Positions 43,935 to 52,477 of a stretch of DNA of 64,000 nt are shown here, in pieces; within the stretch, counting starts at the first letter, position 1, and each line of letters opens with the position of its first letter. The DNA lies in the NCBI GenBank assembly GCA_052384575.1, contig JBQSUQ010000004.1, one strand, 5' to 3'. The position numbers and the translations under genes were made by a program. The notes beneath the pieces were generated by a model, which saw nothing but the letters and a program-made list of their open reading frames with translations, was not told where the DNA came from and searched no databases. This DNA is from JBQSUQ01 sp052384575. Its GTDB lineage: Bacteria > Pseudomonadota > Gammaproteobacteria > Enterobacterales > Pasteurellaceae.

Positions 43935-45587
43935 TTAACGTTCTTTTTGTGATTGAGAAATTAATGAGCGAGTTAGCCAAATCACAGGGATCAAACCAAC
44001 CAACACTAATATAATGGCAGGCATTGCTGCACGTTCTAGCTGCTCATCTGATGTAAAAGTAAAAACGTGGGTTGCTAAGGTGTCAAAATTAAATGGACGT
44101 AGCAATAAAGACGCATTCAGTTCTTTCATACTTTCGATAAATACCATCAATGCTGCGGTAATCAACCCTTTTGAAATCAATGGGATATGGATATTTTTAA
44201 ACATTGTCAGTCCATTTTTACCCATTGTTTGACTTGCCATATCAAGTGATGGTGGTACTCGTCCTAAACAAGCATCTAAACTACCAATAGCCATTGCTAA
44301 AAAGCGGATAGTATAAGCCATTACTAAAGCAAACATTGACCCCGAGAAAATCAGCCCCACTGGTGAAAGCTCTAAACTTTTCAAGAAAGCGTGCAGGCTG
44401 TGGTCGGCAAAACTGAGCGGCGAAAGCAAGCCGATTGCCAAAACGGTGCCGGGAATAGCATAGCCCAAAGAAGAAACCTGCAACGACAAGCGGGTCGTTT
44501 TGTGCCAAAATTTGCGATTTTGTGATAAACGATGAGCAAAGTGTAGCAATAAGGCTACTGATACTGTCGTAATCGACGCAATTATCGACACTTTTAAGCT
44601 ATTTAATGCAAATTGAACGAAGTCTAAATTCCAAGACTGCTCAAAATATTCATAGGACCAAAAGAGCAAACGCCCCAACGGAATGAAAAAGGCAAGGGCT
44701 AATAAGCCCCAACACCAAAGCTGAGCAAGACATAATTTCCACCCTTTTAACTGTCGGAACGATGTTTTCTTTTCATAGCCTCGTTGATAGTTTTTCTGTT
44801 TACGGCGGCTATATTGCTCAAGACTGATGAATAAAAAGATCATCAGTAACATTACCAACGAAATACGACTTGCGGTGCCAAGATCGTGGAAGCCTAGCCA
44901 CGAATCGTAAATTGCGGTAGTTAGCGTTGGTACGGCAAAATAAGATACCGTGCCGAAATCACCTAAGGTTTCCATTGCGATCAACGCCATCCCCACTGCA
45001 ATAGCAGGACGCATTAAAGGAAACGTGATTCGCATAAAAATCTGGCGAGAATTTGCCCCCATCATTTTCGCACTGTGCATTAAATTTTCAGATTGCTCTA
45101 ACAATGCCACACGCACTAATAAAAACAGATAAGGGTAAAGCACTAACGCTAACACAAAACAAGCACCATACAATGTGCGAATCTGCGGAAACCAGTAATC
45201 TTTCGGACTTTGCCAGCCGAAAATGGCTCGCAACATTTCTTGGAAACTACCTGAATAATCAAGCAAATCGGTATAAAGGTAAGCAATTAAATAGGCTGGC
45301 ATTGCCAGCGGTAAACAAAGTAACCATTGCAATGTTTTTTGCCCATAGAATTGATAATTTGCCACAATCCACGCGGACGGTACGGCGAAAATCAGCGAGA
45401 GTAAAACCGTCCCAACCACTAGCAATAATGAGTTGAGCACATAGTTACCTAACATTGTTTGCCATAAATGGACAAGATTTTCCAATTCCCCGCTCAATGC
45501 GTGGTAGCTGATGGCTAACAAAGGCAATAAGATCAAAAAAGTGGCACATAATGCCAACATTTGCCAGCTAAGATGACGGTTTTTCAT
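43935..45587 (-). CDS. fbpB: Ferric iron ABC transporter permease (fused double permease)
   Basis: A 550-residue inner-membrane permease made of two homologous permease halves, about 12 hydrophobic segments, as in FbpB/HitB. The ATPase-docking loops are visible twice: HSAKMMGANSRQIFMRITFPLMRPA (about 185) and MASQTMGKNGLTMFKNIHIPLISKG (about 460). It is separated from fbpA by two strong hairpins (45618-45689), which should lower its expression relative to the binding protein, and is coupled to fbpC. Confidence 0.9.
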   Translation of the reverse strand: MKNRHLSWQMLALCATFLILLPLLAISYHALSGELENLVHLWQTMLGNYVLNSLLLVVGTVLLSLIFAVPSAWIVANYQFYGQKTLQWLLCLPLAMPAYLIAYLYTDLLDYSGSFQEMLRAIFGWQSPKDYWFPQIRTLYGACFVLALVLYPYLFLLVRVALLEQSENLMHSAKMMGANSRQIFMRITFPLMRPAIAVGMALIAMETLGDFGTVSYFAVPTLTTAIYDSWLGFHDLGTASRISLVMLLMIFLFISLEQYSRRKQKNYQRGYEKKTSFRQLKGWKLCLAQLWCWGLLALAFFIPLGRLLFWSYEYFEQSWNLDFVQFALNSLKVSIIASITTVSVALLLHFAHRLSQNRKFWHKTTRLSLQVSSLGYAIPGTVLAIGLLSPLSFADHSLHAFLKSLELSPVGLIFSGSMFALVMAYTIRFLAMAIGSLDACLGRVPPSLDMASQTMGKNGLTMFKNIHIPLISKGLITAALMVFIESMKELNASLLLRPFNFDTLATHVFTFTSDEQLERAAMPAIILVLVGLIPVIWLTRSLISQSQKER

Positions 45588-45617
45588 TCAAAATTTCGCT
45601 TTCTTAAAAACAGAACA

Positions 45618-45689
45618 GGACGCCTTGGGCAAACCCAAAGAGCGTCCAGAAAAAGTGCGGTCAAATTTTAGCAAAATCTGACCGCTTGC
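45618..45689 (-). terminator. Two consecutive hairpins between fbpA and fbpB
   Basis: Read on the minus strand, the first hairpin (45689-45653) pairs GCGGTCAGATTTTG with CAAAATTTGACCGC. Its arms are uptake sequences of two kinds: AAGTGCGGTC (Haemophilus type, 45653-45662) and GCAAGCGGTC (complement of 45680-45689, Actinobacillus type). The second hairpin pairs GGACGC/GCGTCC and TTGGG/CCCAA (45618-45647) with a CAAA loop. Together they form an attenuator-like block inside the operon. Confidence 0.7.
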
Positions 45690-45700
45690 ATCAAAAAGAA

Positions 45701-46711
45701 TTACTCGTCAAATTTTACTTCATCAACAAGTTTTAACGCTTTTTCGTAGTTTTTCGCAATCTCTTCTAATTTGATTGCATCCGCAGAGAATGAACCCCAA
45801 CCTTGAACTAATTTAGATGGTTTAACACCTTCTTTTACTGGGTATTCGTGGTTAAGTTCTGCGTAAAGTGATTGTGCTTTATCGCCACTTAAGAACTCAA
45901 TTAATTTCACTGCATTGGCTTTGTTTGGTGCATATTTCGCAACCGCCACCGCACTGATATTTACGTGTGTACCAAATTTACCAGCTGGGAAGTTGATGAT
46001 TGCTGATTCAGCCCAAGCTTTTTGTTTTTCATCATCTAACATTTTACCGTAGTAGTAGCTGTTACCTAATGAGTAATCACAGATACCTTCTTTGATTGCT
46101 TTCACTTGATCACGGTCGCCACCTTGTGGTTTTTGTGCCAAGTTCGCTTTTAAACCTTCTAAGAATTTTTTGGTTGTTTCTTCGCCGTAGTGAGCGATCA
46201 TTGAAGCAAATAATGATACGTTGTATGCGTTTTTACCTGAACGTACGCAAACTTTGCCTTTGTATTCAGGTTTTGCTAAATCTAAGTAATCGAAACCTGC
46301 AGGTAATTTACCGACGCGATCTTTTGATGTATAGATTGCACGTGCACGCGTTGTTAAACCGTACCAGTCGCCGTTTGAATCGCGGAATTGTGCAGGAATA
46401 TTTTTCTCAAGCACTTTTGATTGAACTGGTTGTGAAACGCCTGCTGCAACAATTTTCATTACGCGGCTAATATCAACCGTTAAAAGCACGTCTGCTGGGC
46501 TTAATTCGCCTTCTTGCTTAACGCGTTCTTCTAACCCTTTATCAGCGAAGATCACGTTTACTTTGATGCCTGTTTGTTTTTCAAAATCTTTGAGCATTGG
46601 CTCAATTAAGTATGGTTGGCGATATGAATAAACATTCACTTCATTTGCTGCTAATGCTGAAGTTGAAGCGGCTGAAGCAATTAATACAAGAGTGGTCAGT
46701 GCTTTTTTCAT
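45701..46711 (-). CDS. fbpA: Ferric iron-binding periplasmic protein (Mannheimia FbpA type)
   Basis: Binds Fe3+ in the periplasm for FbpBC. The 336 residues begin with a signal peptide (to about 21, ending ALAANEVNVYSYRQP), then the YLIEPMLKDFEKQTGIKVN and GELSPADVLLTVD blocks and the iron-ligand tyrosines in LGNSYYYGKML. As recalled, it is very close to Mannheimia haemolytica FbpA (carbonate-dependent class) and clearly unlike HitA of H. influenzae, which starts ITVYNGQHKEA. AAAGGA precedes the start. A Fur-like box lies about 100 bases upstream. Confidence 0.9.
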   Translation of the reverse strand: MKKALTTLVLIASAASTSALAANEVNVYSYRQPYLIEPMLKDFEKQTGIKVNVIFADKGLEERVKQEGELSPADVLLTVDISRVMKIVAAGVSQPVQSKVLEKNIPAQFRDSNGDWYGLTTRARAIYTSKDRVGKLPAGFDYLDLAKPEYKGKVCVRSGKNAYNVSLFASMIAHYGEETTKKFLEGLKANLAQKPQGGDRDQVKAIKEGICDYSLGNSYYYGKMLDDEKQKAWAESAIINFPAGKFGTHVNISAVAVAKYAPNKANAVKLIEFLSGDKAQSLYAELNHEYPVKEGVKPSKLVQGWGSFSADAIKLEEIAKNYEKALKLVDEVKFDE

Positions 46712-46779
46712 AATGAAATCCTTTAATAAAATTAAAAAACAATATCTAAGATTAGATAGACTAAAAGTAAGCGGAAAGA

Positions 46780-46829
46780 AGTGTAAAGAGAAATTTGATT
46801 TGTGTCAATTGATAATTATTCTTATTTCA
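46780..46829 (-). promoter_or_regulatory. fbpABC promoter with Fur-like box
   Basis: On the minus strand a perfect -35 TTGACA (46808-46803), 17-base spacer and -10 TACACT (46785-46780) give a leader of about 65 bases. Just upstream of the -35, GATAATTATTCTTATTTCA (46811-46829) matches the 19-bp Fur consensus in 12 positions. Inference: iron-dependent repression. Confidence 0.6.
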
Positions 46830-46857
46830 TTGTTTTTGTGAGTTACATCACAAAAAT

Positions 46858-46881
46858 CCCCAAATAACAGGTTATTTGGGG
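46858..46881 (-). terminator. Terminator of yeeX
   Basis: Perfect stem CCCCAAATAAC / GTTATTTGGGG with a two-base centre, followed on the minus strand by ATTTTTG, 18 bases after the yeeX stop. Confidence 0.85.
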
Positions 46882-46899
46882 ATAGGGGAAGCTTTAAAA

Positions 46900-47244
46900 T
46901 TATTTAGCCGCTTTTGCCATTAATGCCGCATGCGCTTTGTTTTGTTCTTTCATTTTAGCTTTAATATCACGACGTTGTTTAGAAAGTTCAGCATTTTTGA
47001 TCATATAATCATCAACGCGACCTTCATAGTCATCACGCATATTTTCAATAATTGCACGAACATCGGCAATAGTCATATCATCACGAATATAATCATTTAA
47101 GTTATCAAGTAATAACACGCGTTTGCTATTATCGCGAATTTTACGATCATTATCTGTAATTTCACGCAATAATTTATTACGTTGACGGTATAAACGTACA
47201 TATTCTAAAACATCTTGGAAAGATTGTTTGCTTGCTTGTTCCAT
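46900..47244 (-). CDS. yeeX: DUF496 / YeeX (UPF0265) protein
   Basis: A 114-residue, highly charged, almost wholly helical protein of the UPF0265 family. It aligns with E. coli YeeX throughout: SFQDVLEYVRLYRQRNKL, KIRDNSKRVLLLDNLNDYI, DYEGRVDDYMIKNAELSKQRRDI. Coiled-coil propensity is obvious. The molecular role is not settled; the family is often listed as nucleoid- or stress-associated. It is divergent from serC. Confidence 0.93.
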   Translation of the reverse strand: MEQASKQSFQDVLEYVRLYRQRNKLLREITDNDRKIRDNSKRVLLLDNLNDYIRDDMTIADVRAIIENMRDDYEGRVDDYMIKNAELSKQRRDIKAKMKEQNKAHAALMAKAAK

Positions 47245-47445
47245 AGTTAAACTCTCTTATATAGTAGGGATATTGAATAATTTATCCTTTTTTCCCTATT
47301 TCGTCAAAGAGTTAATCCATATTTTACAATGCAAGGAAAATTTTTCTTATGGAGACGGAAATATTCATTGCTTAGAACCGCTTGTGGTGGTAAAACTAAC
47401 CTCACACTTTATTTTATACAACATAAAAACACAGGAAAGGAAACA

Positions 47446-48528
47446 ATGTCACAAGTATTTAATTTTAGTGCAGGTCCAGCAATGATGCCTCGCGCTGTAT
47501 TGGAAAAAGCACAATCAGAATTATTAAATTGGCTAAATCAAGGCACTTCTGTGATGGAAGTTAGCCATCGTGGTAAGTTGTTTATGGAAATGATTGCGGA
47601 TTGTGAAAAAGATTTTAGACAATTATTCCATGTGCCAGATAATTATAAAGTGTTGTTTTTACAAGGCGGAGCAAGAGGGCAGTTTGCAGCTATCCCAATG
47701 AATTTAGGTAATAATAAAGGCAAAGCACTTTATTTAAATGATGGACATTGGTCAGCAACCGCAGCGAAAGAAGCACGTAATTTTATTGAAGTTGATGAAA
47801 TAAATATCCTAAATTCTGACCGCACTTTGAAAGTCGAACGCCTTGATTTTAGTGATGTGGCAGAACAATATGACTATGTTCATTATTGTACTAATGAGAC
47901 TATTAGTGGAGTGGAAATCTTTGATGTGCCAAATGTCGGTAATGCAGTGTTAGTTGCTGATATGTCATCAGATATTCTTTCTCGTCAAATTGATATTAGT
48001 AAGTTTGGTGTTATCTATGCAGGCGCTCAAAAAAATATGGGACCTTCAGGTATTACGTTGGTGATTGTTCGTGAAGATTTATTAGGCAACGCACGTAAAG
48101 ATACGCCATCAATTTGGAATTATGCAGTACAAGCTAATGCTGATTCCATGATCAATACGCCACCTACATTTGCTTGGTACCTTTGCTCATTAGTGTATAA
48201 ACATTTATTAGAAAATGGTGGATTAAGTGCAGTAGAGCAACGCAATCGTGCTAAAGCAGAACGCTTATATCAGTATTTAGATCAAAGCGATTTCTATCAT
48301 AACTATGTGGCTAAAGAAAATCGTTCTTTAATGAATGTCACTTTTACGACAGACAATGATGAACTCAATGCGAAATTTGTTGCAGAAGCAACTGCGGCAG
48401 GATTGCAAGCATTGAAAGGCCATAAAGTATTAGGCGGTATGCGTGCTTCCATTTATAACGCAATGCCAATTGAAGGTGTTGAAGCATTAATTGCCTTTAT
48501 GCAGAAATTTGCTTTGGAAAATGCGTAG
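47446..48528 (+). CDS. serC: Phosphoserine aminotransferase
   Basis: SerC makes 3-phosphoserine (serine pathway) and 4-phosphohydroxythreonine (pyridoxal phosphate pathway). The 360 residues start MSQVFNFSAGPAMMP and show HRGKLFMEMI, LFLQGGARGQFAAIP and the PLP-lysine block YAGAQKNMGPSG. ATG at 47446 follows AAAGG; the frame is open upstream but the family N-terminus begins here. It is followed by a terminator and then hisC and aroA. Confidence 0.97.
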   Translation: MSQVFNFSAGPAMMPRAVLEKAQSELLNWLNQGTSVMEVSHRGKLFMEMIADCEKDFRQLFHVPDNYKVLFLQGGARGQFAAIPMNLGNNKGKALYLNDGHWSATAAKEARNFIEVDEINILNSDRTLKVERLDFSDVAEQYDYVHYCTNETISGVEIFDVPNVGNAVLVADMSSDILSRQIDISKFGVIYAGAQKNMGPSGITLVIVREDLLGNARKDTPSIWNYAVQANADSMINTPPTFAWYLCSLVYKHLLENGGLSAVEQRNRAKAERLYQYLDQSDFYHNYVAKENRSLMNVTFTTDNDELNAKFVAEATAAGLQALKGHKVLGGMRASIYNAMPIEGVEALIAFMQKFALENA

Positions 48529-48564
48529 TCTTTTGCCTTTCTAAAGAAGTGAGTTTTATCTTAA

Positions 48565-48594
48565 TTTTCCCCCTTTATTCAAGGGGGATTTTAT
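48565..48594 (+). terminator. Terminator of serC
   Basis: CCCCCTT / AAGGGGG (48569-48575, 48581-48587) with a short loop and TTTTAT. It separates serC from hisC. Confidence 0.8.
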
Positions 48595-48642
48595 ACTCGG
48601 AAAGTGAAAACTTATAACAATAAATAAAATAGGAACAACATA

Positions 48643-49743
48643 ATGTCTTTTCTACAACTTGCGAACAAAGGGGTTCAATCGCTCTCGCCTTACCAAGCAG
48701 GTAAGCCGATTGAAGAATTAGAACGTGAATTAGGAATCAGTCATATAATTAAATTAGCGTCCAATGAAAACCCATTTGGTTTACCAGATAGTGCTAAAGC
48801 GGCAATCCAAACGCAATTGTCTTATCTCACGCGCTATCCTGATAGCAATGGCTTTGAATTGAAAAAAGTGATCGCGGAGAAATTTAACTTACAGAGTAAT
48901 CAAATCACTTTAGGTAACGGATCTAATGATTTACTTGAATTGGTGGCGCATACTTTTGCTAGTGATCAGGATGAAATTATTTATTCACAATATGCGTTTA
49001 TTGTGTACCCGCTGGTGACTAAAGCGATCAATGCCATTGCGAAAGAAGTGCCTGCTAAAAATTGGGGGCACGATTTAAGCGGTTTTTTAGCAGCGATCAG
49101 CGATAACACGAAGTTAATTTATATTGCGAATCCAAATAATCCGACGGGAAATTTTTTAACTGAGGCGGAATTAGACGCTTTTCTTAGCAAAGTGCGGTCA
49201 AATATTATTGTGGTTTTAGATGAAGCCTATACGGAATTTACGGCTGAGCATGAGCGTGTTAATTCGTTTGCATTATTAAAAAAATATCCTAATTTAGTGG
49301 TATTACGCACCTTATCCAAAGCTTATGGCTTGGCAGGTTTACGTGTGGGGTATGCGGTTTCTCATCCTGAAATTGCGGATTTATTTAATCGTATTCGTCA
49401 ACCTTTTAATGTCAATAGTTTGGCGTTAGCAGCCGCAAGTGCGGTGTTAAAAGACGACGATTTTGTCAACAAAGTTGCTGAAAATAATCATCTTGAAATG
49501 CAAGCCTATCAAGACTTTTGTCATAAATATGGATTGGATTATATTTCATCCAAAGGCAATTTTATCACTATTGATTTTAAGCAACCAGCGCAACCTATTT
49601 ATGAAGCTTTATTGCGTGAGGGCGTTATTGTACGTCCTATTGCGGGTTATGGTATGCCACACCATTTACGCATTAGTATTGGCTTGCCAGAGGAAAACCA
49701 GCGATTCTTCAATGCGTTGATTAAAGTATTAAACCTAAGTTAA
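48643..49743 (+). CDS. hisC: Histidinol-phosphate aminotransferase
   Basis: HisC transfers the amino group to imidazole acetol phosphate in histidine synthesis; enzymes of this branch can also act on aromatic keto acids. The 366 residues show KLASNENPFGLP, GNGSNDLLELV, YIANPNNPTGNF, DEAYTEF and the PLP-lysine block TLSKAYGLAGLRVGY. It lies beside aroA and serC, away from any his operon, which suggests the second, aromatic-linked copy (hisC2 type). AGGAAC precedes the start. Confidence 0.93.
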   Translation: MSFLQLANKGVQSLSPYQAGKPIEELERELGISHIIKLASNENPFGLPDSAKAAIQTQLSYLTRYPDSNGFELKKVIAEKFNLQSNQITLGNGSNDLLELVAHTFASDQDEIIYSQYAFIVYPLVTKAINAIAKEVPAKNWGHDLSGFLAAISDNTKLIYIANPNNPTGNFLTEAELDAFLSKVRSNIIVVLDEAYTEFTAEHERVNSFALLKKYPNLVVLRTLSKAYGLAGLRVGYAVSHPEIADLFNRIRQPFNVNSLALAAASAVLKDDDFVNKVAENNHLEMQAYQDFCHKYGLDYISSKGNFITIDFKQPAQPIYEALLREGVIVRPIAGYGMPHHLRISIGLPEENQRFFNALIKVLNLS

Positions 49744-49760
49744 TGGATTACACAAATCAT

Positions 49761-51062
49761 ATGGAAAAAATAACATTAAACCCAATTAGCCACATTGAAG
49801 GGATAATCAATTTGCCCGGTTCAAAAAGTTTGTCTAACCGCGCTTTATTATTAGCTGCTTTAGCAAAAGGCACAACAAAGATCACCAACCTTTTGGACAG
49901 TGACGATGTTCGCCATATGTTGAACGCATTGAAACAATTAGGTGTAAATTATCAATTATCACAGGATAAGTCGGTTTGTGAAGTTGAAGGGCTTGGTAAG
50001 GCTTTCCAATGGCAAGGTGGATTAGCGCTATTTTTAGGCAATGCGGGTACTGCAATGCGTCCGTTAACTGCCGCACTTTGTTTGGCAAATGCTAATTCTA
50101 CGCTATCAGAAATTGTCTTAACTGGTGAGCCACGAATGAAAGAACGTCCAATTCAGCATTTAGTGGATGCGTTACAGCAAGCGGGAGCAGACATTCAGTA
50201 TTTAGAACAAGAAGGTTACCCACCAATTGCTATTCGTAATACTGGATTGCAAGGCGGCAAAGTGAAAATTGATGGTTCCGTTTCTTCGCAATTTTTAACC
50301 GCACTTTTAATGGCAGCACCTATGGCACAAGGGGACATGGAAATTGAAATTATTGGAGAATTAGTGTCCAAGCCTTATATTGATATTACTTTAAATATGA
50401 TGGCGACCTTTGGTGTTCAAGTTGAAAATCAACATTACCAACGTTTTTTGATCAAAGGTAATCAGCAATATCAATCGCCTGGGCAATTTCTGGTAGAAGG
50501 CGATGCCTCTTCTGCTTCTTATTTTTTAGCAGCGGCTGCCATTAAAGGAAAAATCAAAGTTACGGGCATTGGAAAAAATAGTATCCAAGGGGATCGCCTT
50601 TTTGCTGATGTATTGGAAAAAATGGGGGCGAAAATTACTTGGGGAGATGATTTTATTCAAGCTGAACAAGGTGAGCTAAAAGGCATTGATATGGATATGA
50701 ATCATATCCCTGATGCAGCAATGACCATTGCAACCACCGCTTTATTTGCACAAGGTGAAACGGTAATTCGTAATATTTATAATTGGCGAGTTAAAGAAAC
50801 AGATCGTCTAACAGCAATGGCAACAGAATTGCGTAAAGTGGGTGCAATAGTCGAAGAAGGAGAGGATTTTATTCGTATCCAACCACTTGAATTGTCACAA
50901 TTTAAGCAAGCGGAAATTGAAACCTATAATGATCATCGAATGGCAATGTGTTTTGCGTTAATTGCGTTATCTAACACATCCGTTACCATTTTAGATCCAA
51001 ATTGTACGGCAAAAACCTTCCCCACCTTTTTTAATAAATTTTTAGCGATAGCAAATAATTGA
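49761..51062 (+). CDS. aroA: 5-enolpyruvylshikimate-3-phosphate synthase
   Basis: AroA joins shikimate 3-phosphate and phosphoenolpyruvate in the shikimate pathway. The 433 residues show LPGSKSLSNRALLLAALAKG, FLGNAGTAMRPLTAA (active-site Gly), GDASSASYFLA, WRVKETDRLTAMATELRKVG and ETYNDHRMAM. I set the start at ATG 49761 because the family begins MEKITLNPI; an in-frame ATG at 49743 overlaps the hisC stop codon and could be used by coupling. It forms an operon with hisC. Confidence 0.95.
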   Translation: MEKITLNPISHIEGIINLPGSKSLSNRALLLAALAKGTTKITNLLDSDDVRHMLNALKQLGVNYQLSQDKSVCEVEGLGKAFQWQGGLALFLGNAGTAMRPLTAALCLANANSTLSEIVLTGEPRMKERPIQHLVDALQQAGADIQYLEQEGYPPIAIRNTGLQGGKVKIDGSVSSQFLTALLMAAPMAQGDMEIEIIGELVSKPYIDITLNMMATFGVQVENQHYQRFLIKGNQQYQSPGQFLVEGDASSASYFLAAAAIKGKIKVTGIGKNSIQGDRLFADVLEKMGAKITWGDDFIQAEQGELKGIDMDMNHIPDAAMTIATTALFAQGETVIRNIYNWRVKETDRLTAMATELRKVGAIVEEGEDFIRIQPLELSQFKQAEIETYNDHRMAMCFALIALSNTSVTILDPNCTAKTFPTFFNKFLAIANN

Positions 51063-51139
51063 TGTTAAAGGCGCTGGCTTGTCGAATTTTTATCAATAAG
51101 TTAGAATACGCCCGTTATTTTTAATATAAGGAAAGAATC

Positions 51140-51469
51140 ATGTTTGGAAAAGCTGGATTAGGCGGCTTAATGAAGCAAGCCCAACAAATGCAAGAACGTA
51201 TGCAGAAAATGCAAGAAGAAGTCGCACAATTAGAAGTGACAGGCGAATCGGGTGCAGGCTTAGTTAAAATTACCATCAATGGTGCGCATAACTGCCGTCG
51301 CATTGAAATTGATCCAAGTTTGATGGAAGACGATAAAGAAATGTTGGAAGATCTTATCGCTGCTGCATTTAATGACGCTGTACGTCGTGCAGAAGAATTG
51401 CAAAAAGAAAAAATGGCAGCTGTAACTGCTGGTATGCAGTTACCACCTGGGTTTAAAATGCCGTTTTAA
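51140..51469 (+). CDS. ybaB: Nucleoid-associated protein YbaB/EbfC
   Basis: A 109-residue dimeric DNA-binding protein of the YbaB/EbfC family. The Gly-Met-Gln-rich N-terminus (GKAGLGGLMKQAQQMQERMQ) and the LEVTGESGAGLVKITINGAH and IEIDPSLMEDDKEMLEDLIAAAFNDA blocks are diagnostic. AAGGAAAG precedes the ATG. In most bacteria it is followed directly by recR; here 374 bases, including a palindromic element, separate them. Confidence 0.95.
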   Translation: MFGKAGLGGLMKQAQQMQERMQKMQEEVAQLEVTGESGAGLVKITINGAHNCRRIEIDPSLMEDDKEMLEDLIAAAFNDAVRRAEELQKEKMAAVTAGMQLPPGFKMPF

Positions 51470-51531
51470 TATTTACTCTCTTTGCTTGTGCAAAAAAAGT
51501 AACAAAGAAACACCCCAAACTTCACCGCTAT

Positions 51532-51624
51532 CCTGAACTTTATTACCATTTTCTTAACGGTAAATTTCTAAACTCACTTCGTTCGAACAGACGAAATTTA
51601 CCTAAAAATGATAAGTCGTTCAGG
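51532..51624. repeat. Imperfect palindromic element
   Basis: Nested inverted repeats: perfect inner arms GGTAAATTTC (51559-51568) and GAAATTTACC (51593-51602); outer arms CCTGAAC (51532-51538) and GTTCAGG (51618-51624); partial pairing through CATTTT/AAAATG between them. A second GTTCAG (51627-51632) flanks the right side. The transcript or single strand would fold into one long hairpin. It may be a REP- or MITE-like unit. Confidence 0.6.
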
Positions 51625-51730
51625 CGGTTCAGATAGGGGAATTAGGTATGAAGTTCATCCTATTTATATTGTGTTATATGCGTTGCTTTTTATTTAGCTA
51701 AAGCAAAATCAGAACAATATTTGAACATTA

Positions 51731-51770
51731 AAGTGCGGTGGAATTTTGTGAAATTTCACCGCAGTTTTCT
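51731..51770 (+). terminator. Uptake-signal hairpin before recR
   Basis: AAGTGCGGTGGAATTT and AAATTTCACCGCAGTTTT pair around TGTG with few mismatches, ending in TTTT. It may end transcription from ybaB or the gap. Confidence 0.55.
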
Positions 51771-51843
51771 GTTATAGCAAGACAATTTGCCAGCCTTAAG
51801 TGATGAGTTCTTTCTTAATTTATGAAAGAACAAAGAGGATAAT

Positions 51844-52446
51844 ATGCAAACAAGCCCTTTATTAGAAAATTTAATTGAACATTTGCGTTGCTTGCCAGGA
51901 GTAGGACCAAAATCCGCACAGAGAATGGCTTATCATCTACTACAACGAGATCGTAGTGGTGGAATGAATTTAGCGCGAGCTTTGACAGAAGCAATGTCAA
52001 AAATTGGGCATTGTGAGCATTGCCGAACATTTACCGAAGAAGACATTTGTACGATTTGTGCTAATCCCCGTCGTCAAAATTCAGGTTTGCTCTGTGTGGT
52101 GGAAATGCCAACGGATATCCAAGCTATTGAGCAAACAGGACAATTTTCTGGGCGTTATTTTGTATTAATGGGGCATTTATCTCCTTTAGATGGTATTGGT
52201 CCAAAAGAAATTGGATTGGATCTGTTACAACAACGTTTGCAACAAGAACAATTTAATGAAGTGATTTTGGCGACTAATCCAACCGTTGAAGGAGAAGCTA
52301 CCGCAAATTATATTGCGGAAATTTGTGTTCAATTAGGCATAAGGGTGAGTCGCATTGCTCATGGTATTCCTATCGGTGGTGAATTAGAAATGGTAGATGG
52401 AACCACATTGACCCATTCTTTTTTAGGTCGTAGAGAAATTCGTTAG
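51844..52446 (+). CDS. recR: Recombination mediator RecR
   Basis: RecR, with RecF and RecO, loads RecA on gapped DNA. The 200 residues show the helix-hairpin-helix LPGVGPKSAQRMAYHLL, the zinc finger CEHCRTFTEEDICTICANPRR and the Toprim domain (LLCVVEMPTDIQAIE, NPTVEGEATANYI). AGAGGATA precedes the ATG. It ends before the convergent pepA. Confidence 0.96.
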   Translation: MQTSPLLENLIEHLRCLPGVGPKSAQRMAYHLLQRDRSGGMNLARALTEAMSKIGHCEHCRTFTEEDICTICANPRRQNSGLLCVVEMPTDIQAIEQTGQFSGRYFVLMGHLSPLDGIGPKEIGLDLLQQRLQQEQFNEVILATNPTVEGEATANYIAEICVQLGIRVSRIAHGIPIGGELEMVDGTTLTHSFLGRREIR

Positions 52447-52449
52447 TAT

Positions 52450-52473
52450 AAAGGGCGTTAGAAAACGCCCTTT
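52450..52473. terminator. Shared terminator of recR and pepA
   Basis: AAAGGGCGTT / AACGCCCTTT with a four-base loop and T tract between convergent genes. Confidence 0.88.
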
Positions 52474-52477
52474 TATT

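Larger units (their letters stand above)
51470..51843. other. ybaB-recR intergenic region, non-coding
   Basis: A 374-base gap, the longest in the window. It holds a reading frame without a start codon (about 51491-51635, KKVTKKHPKLHRYPE...), an imperfect palindrome (51532-51624), an A/T-rich stretch and an uptake-signal hairpin (51731-51770). The frame starting KKVTKKHP resembles short degenerate frames seen near repeats in other proteobacteria, so I read it as remnant DNA, not a gene. Confidence 0.6.

Noticed and set aside
45053..45436. 127-codon open frame on the plus strand
   Set aside because: It lies fully antisense to the fbpB permease, has no ribosome site and no recognisable protein features.
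46096..46470. 124-codon open frame on the plus strand
   Set aside because: Antisense shadow of fbpA, Arg/Leu-rich composition typical of reverse reading, no ribosome site.
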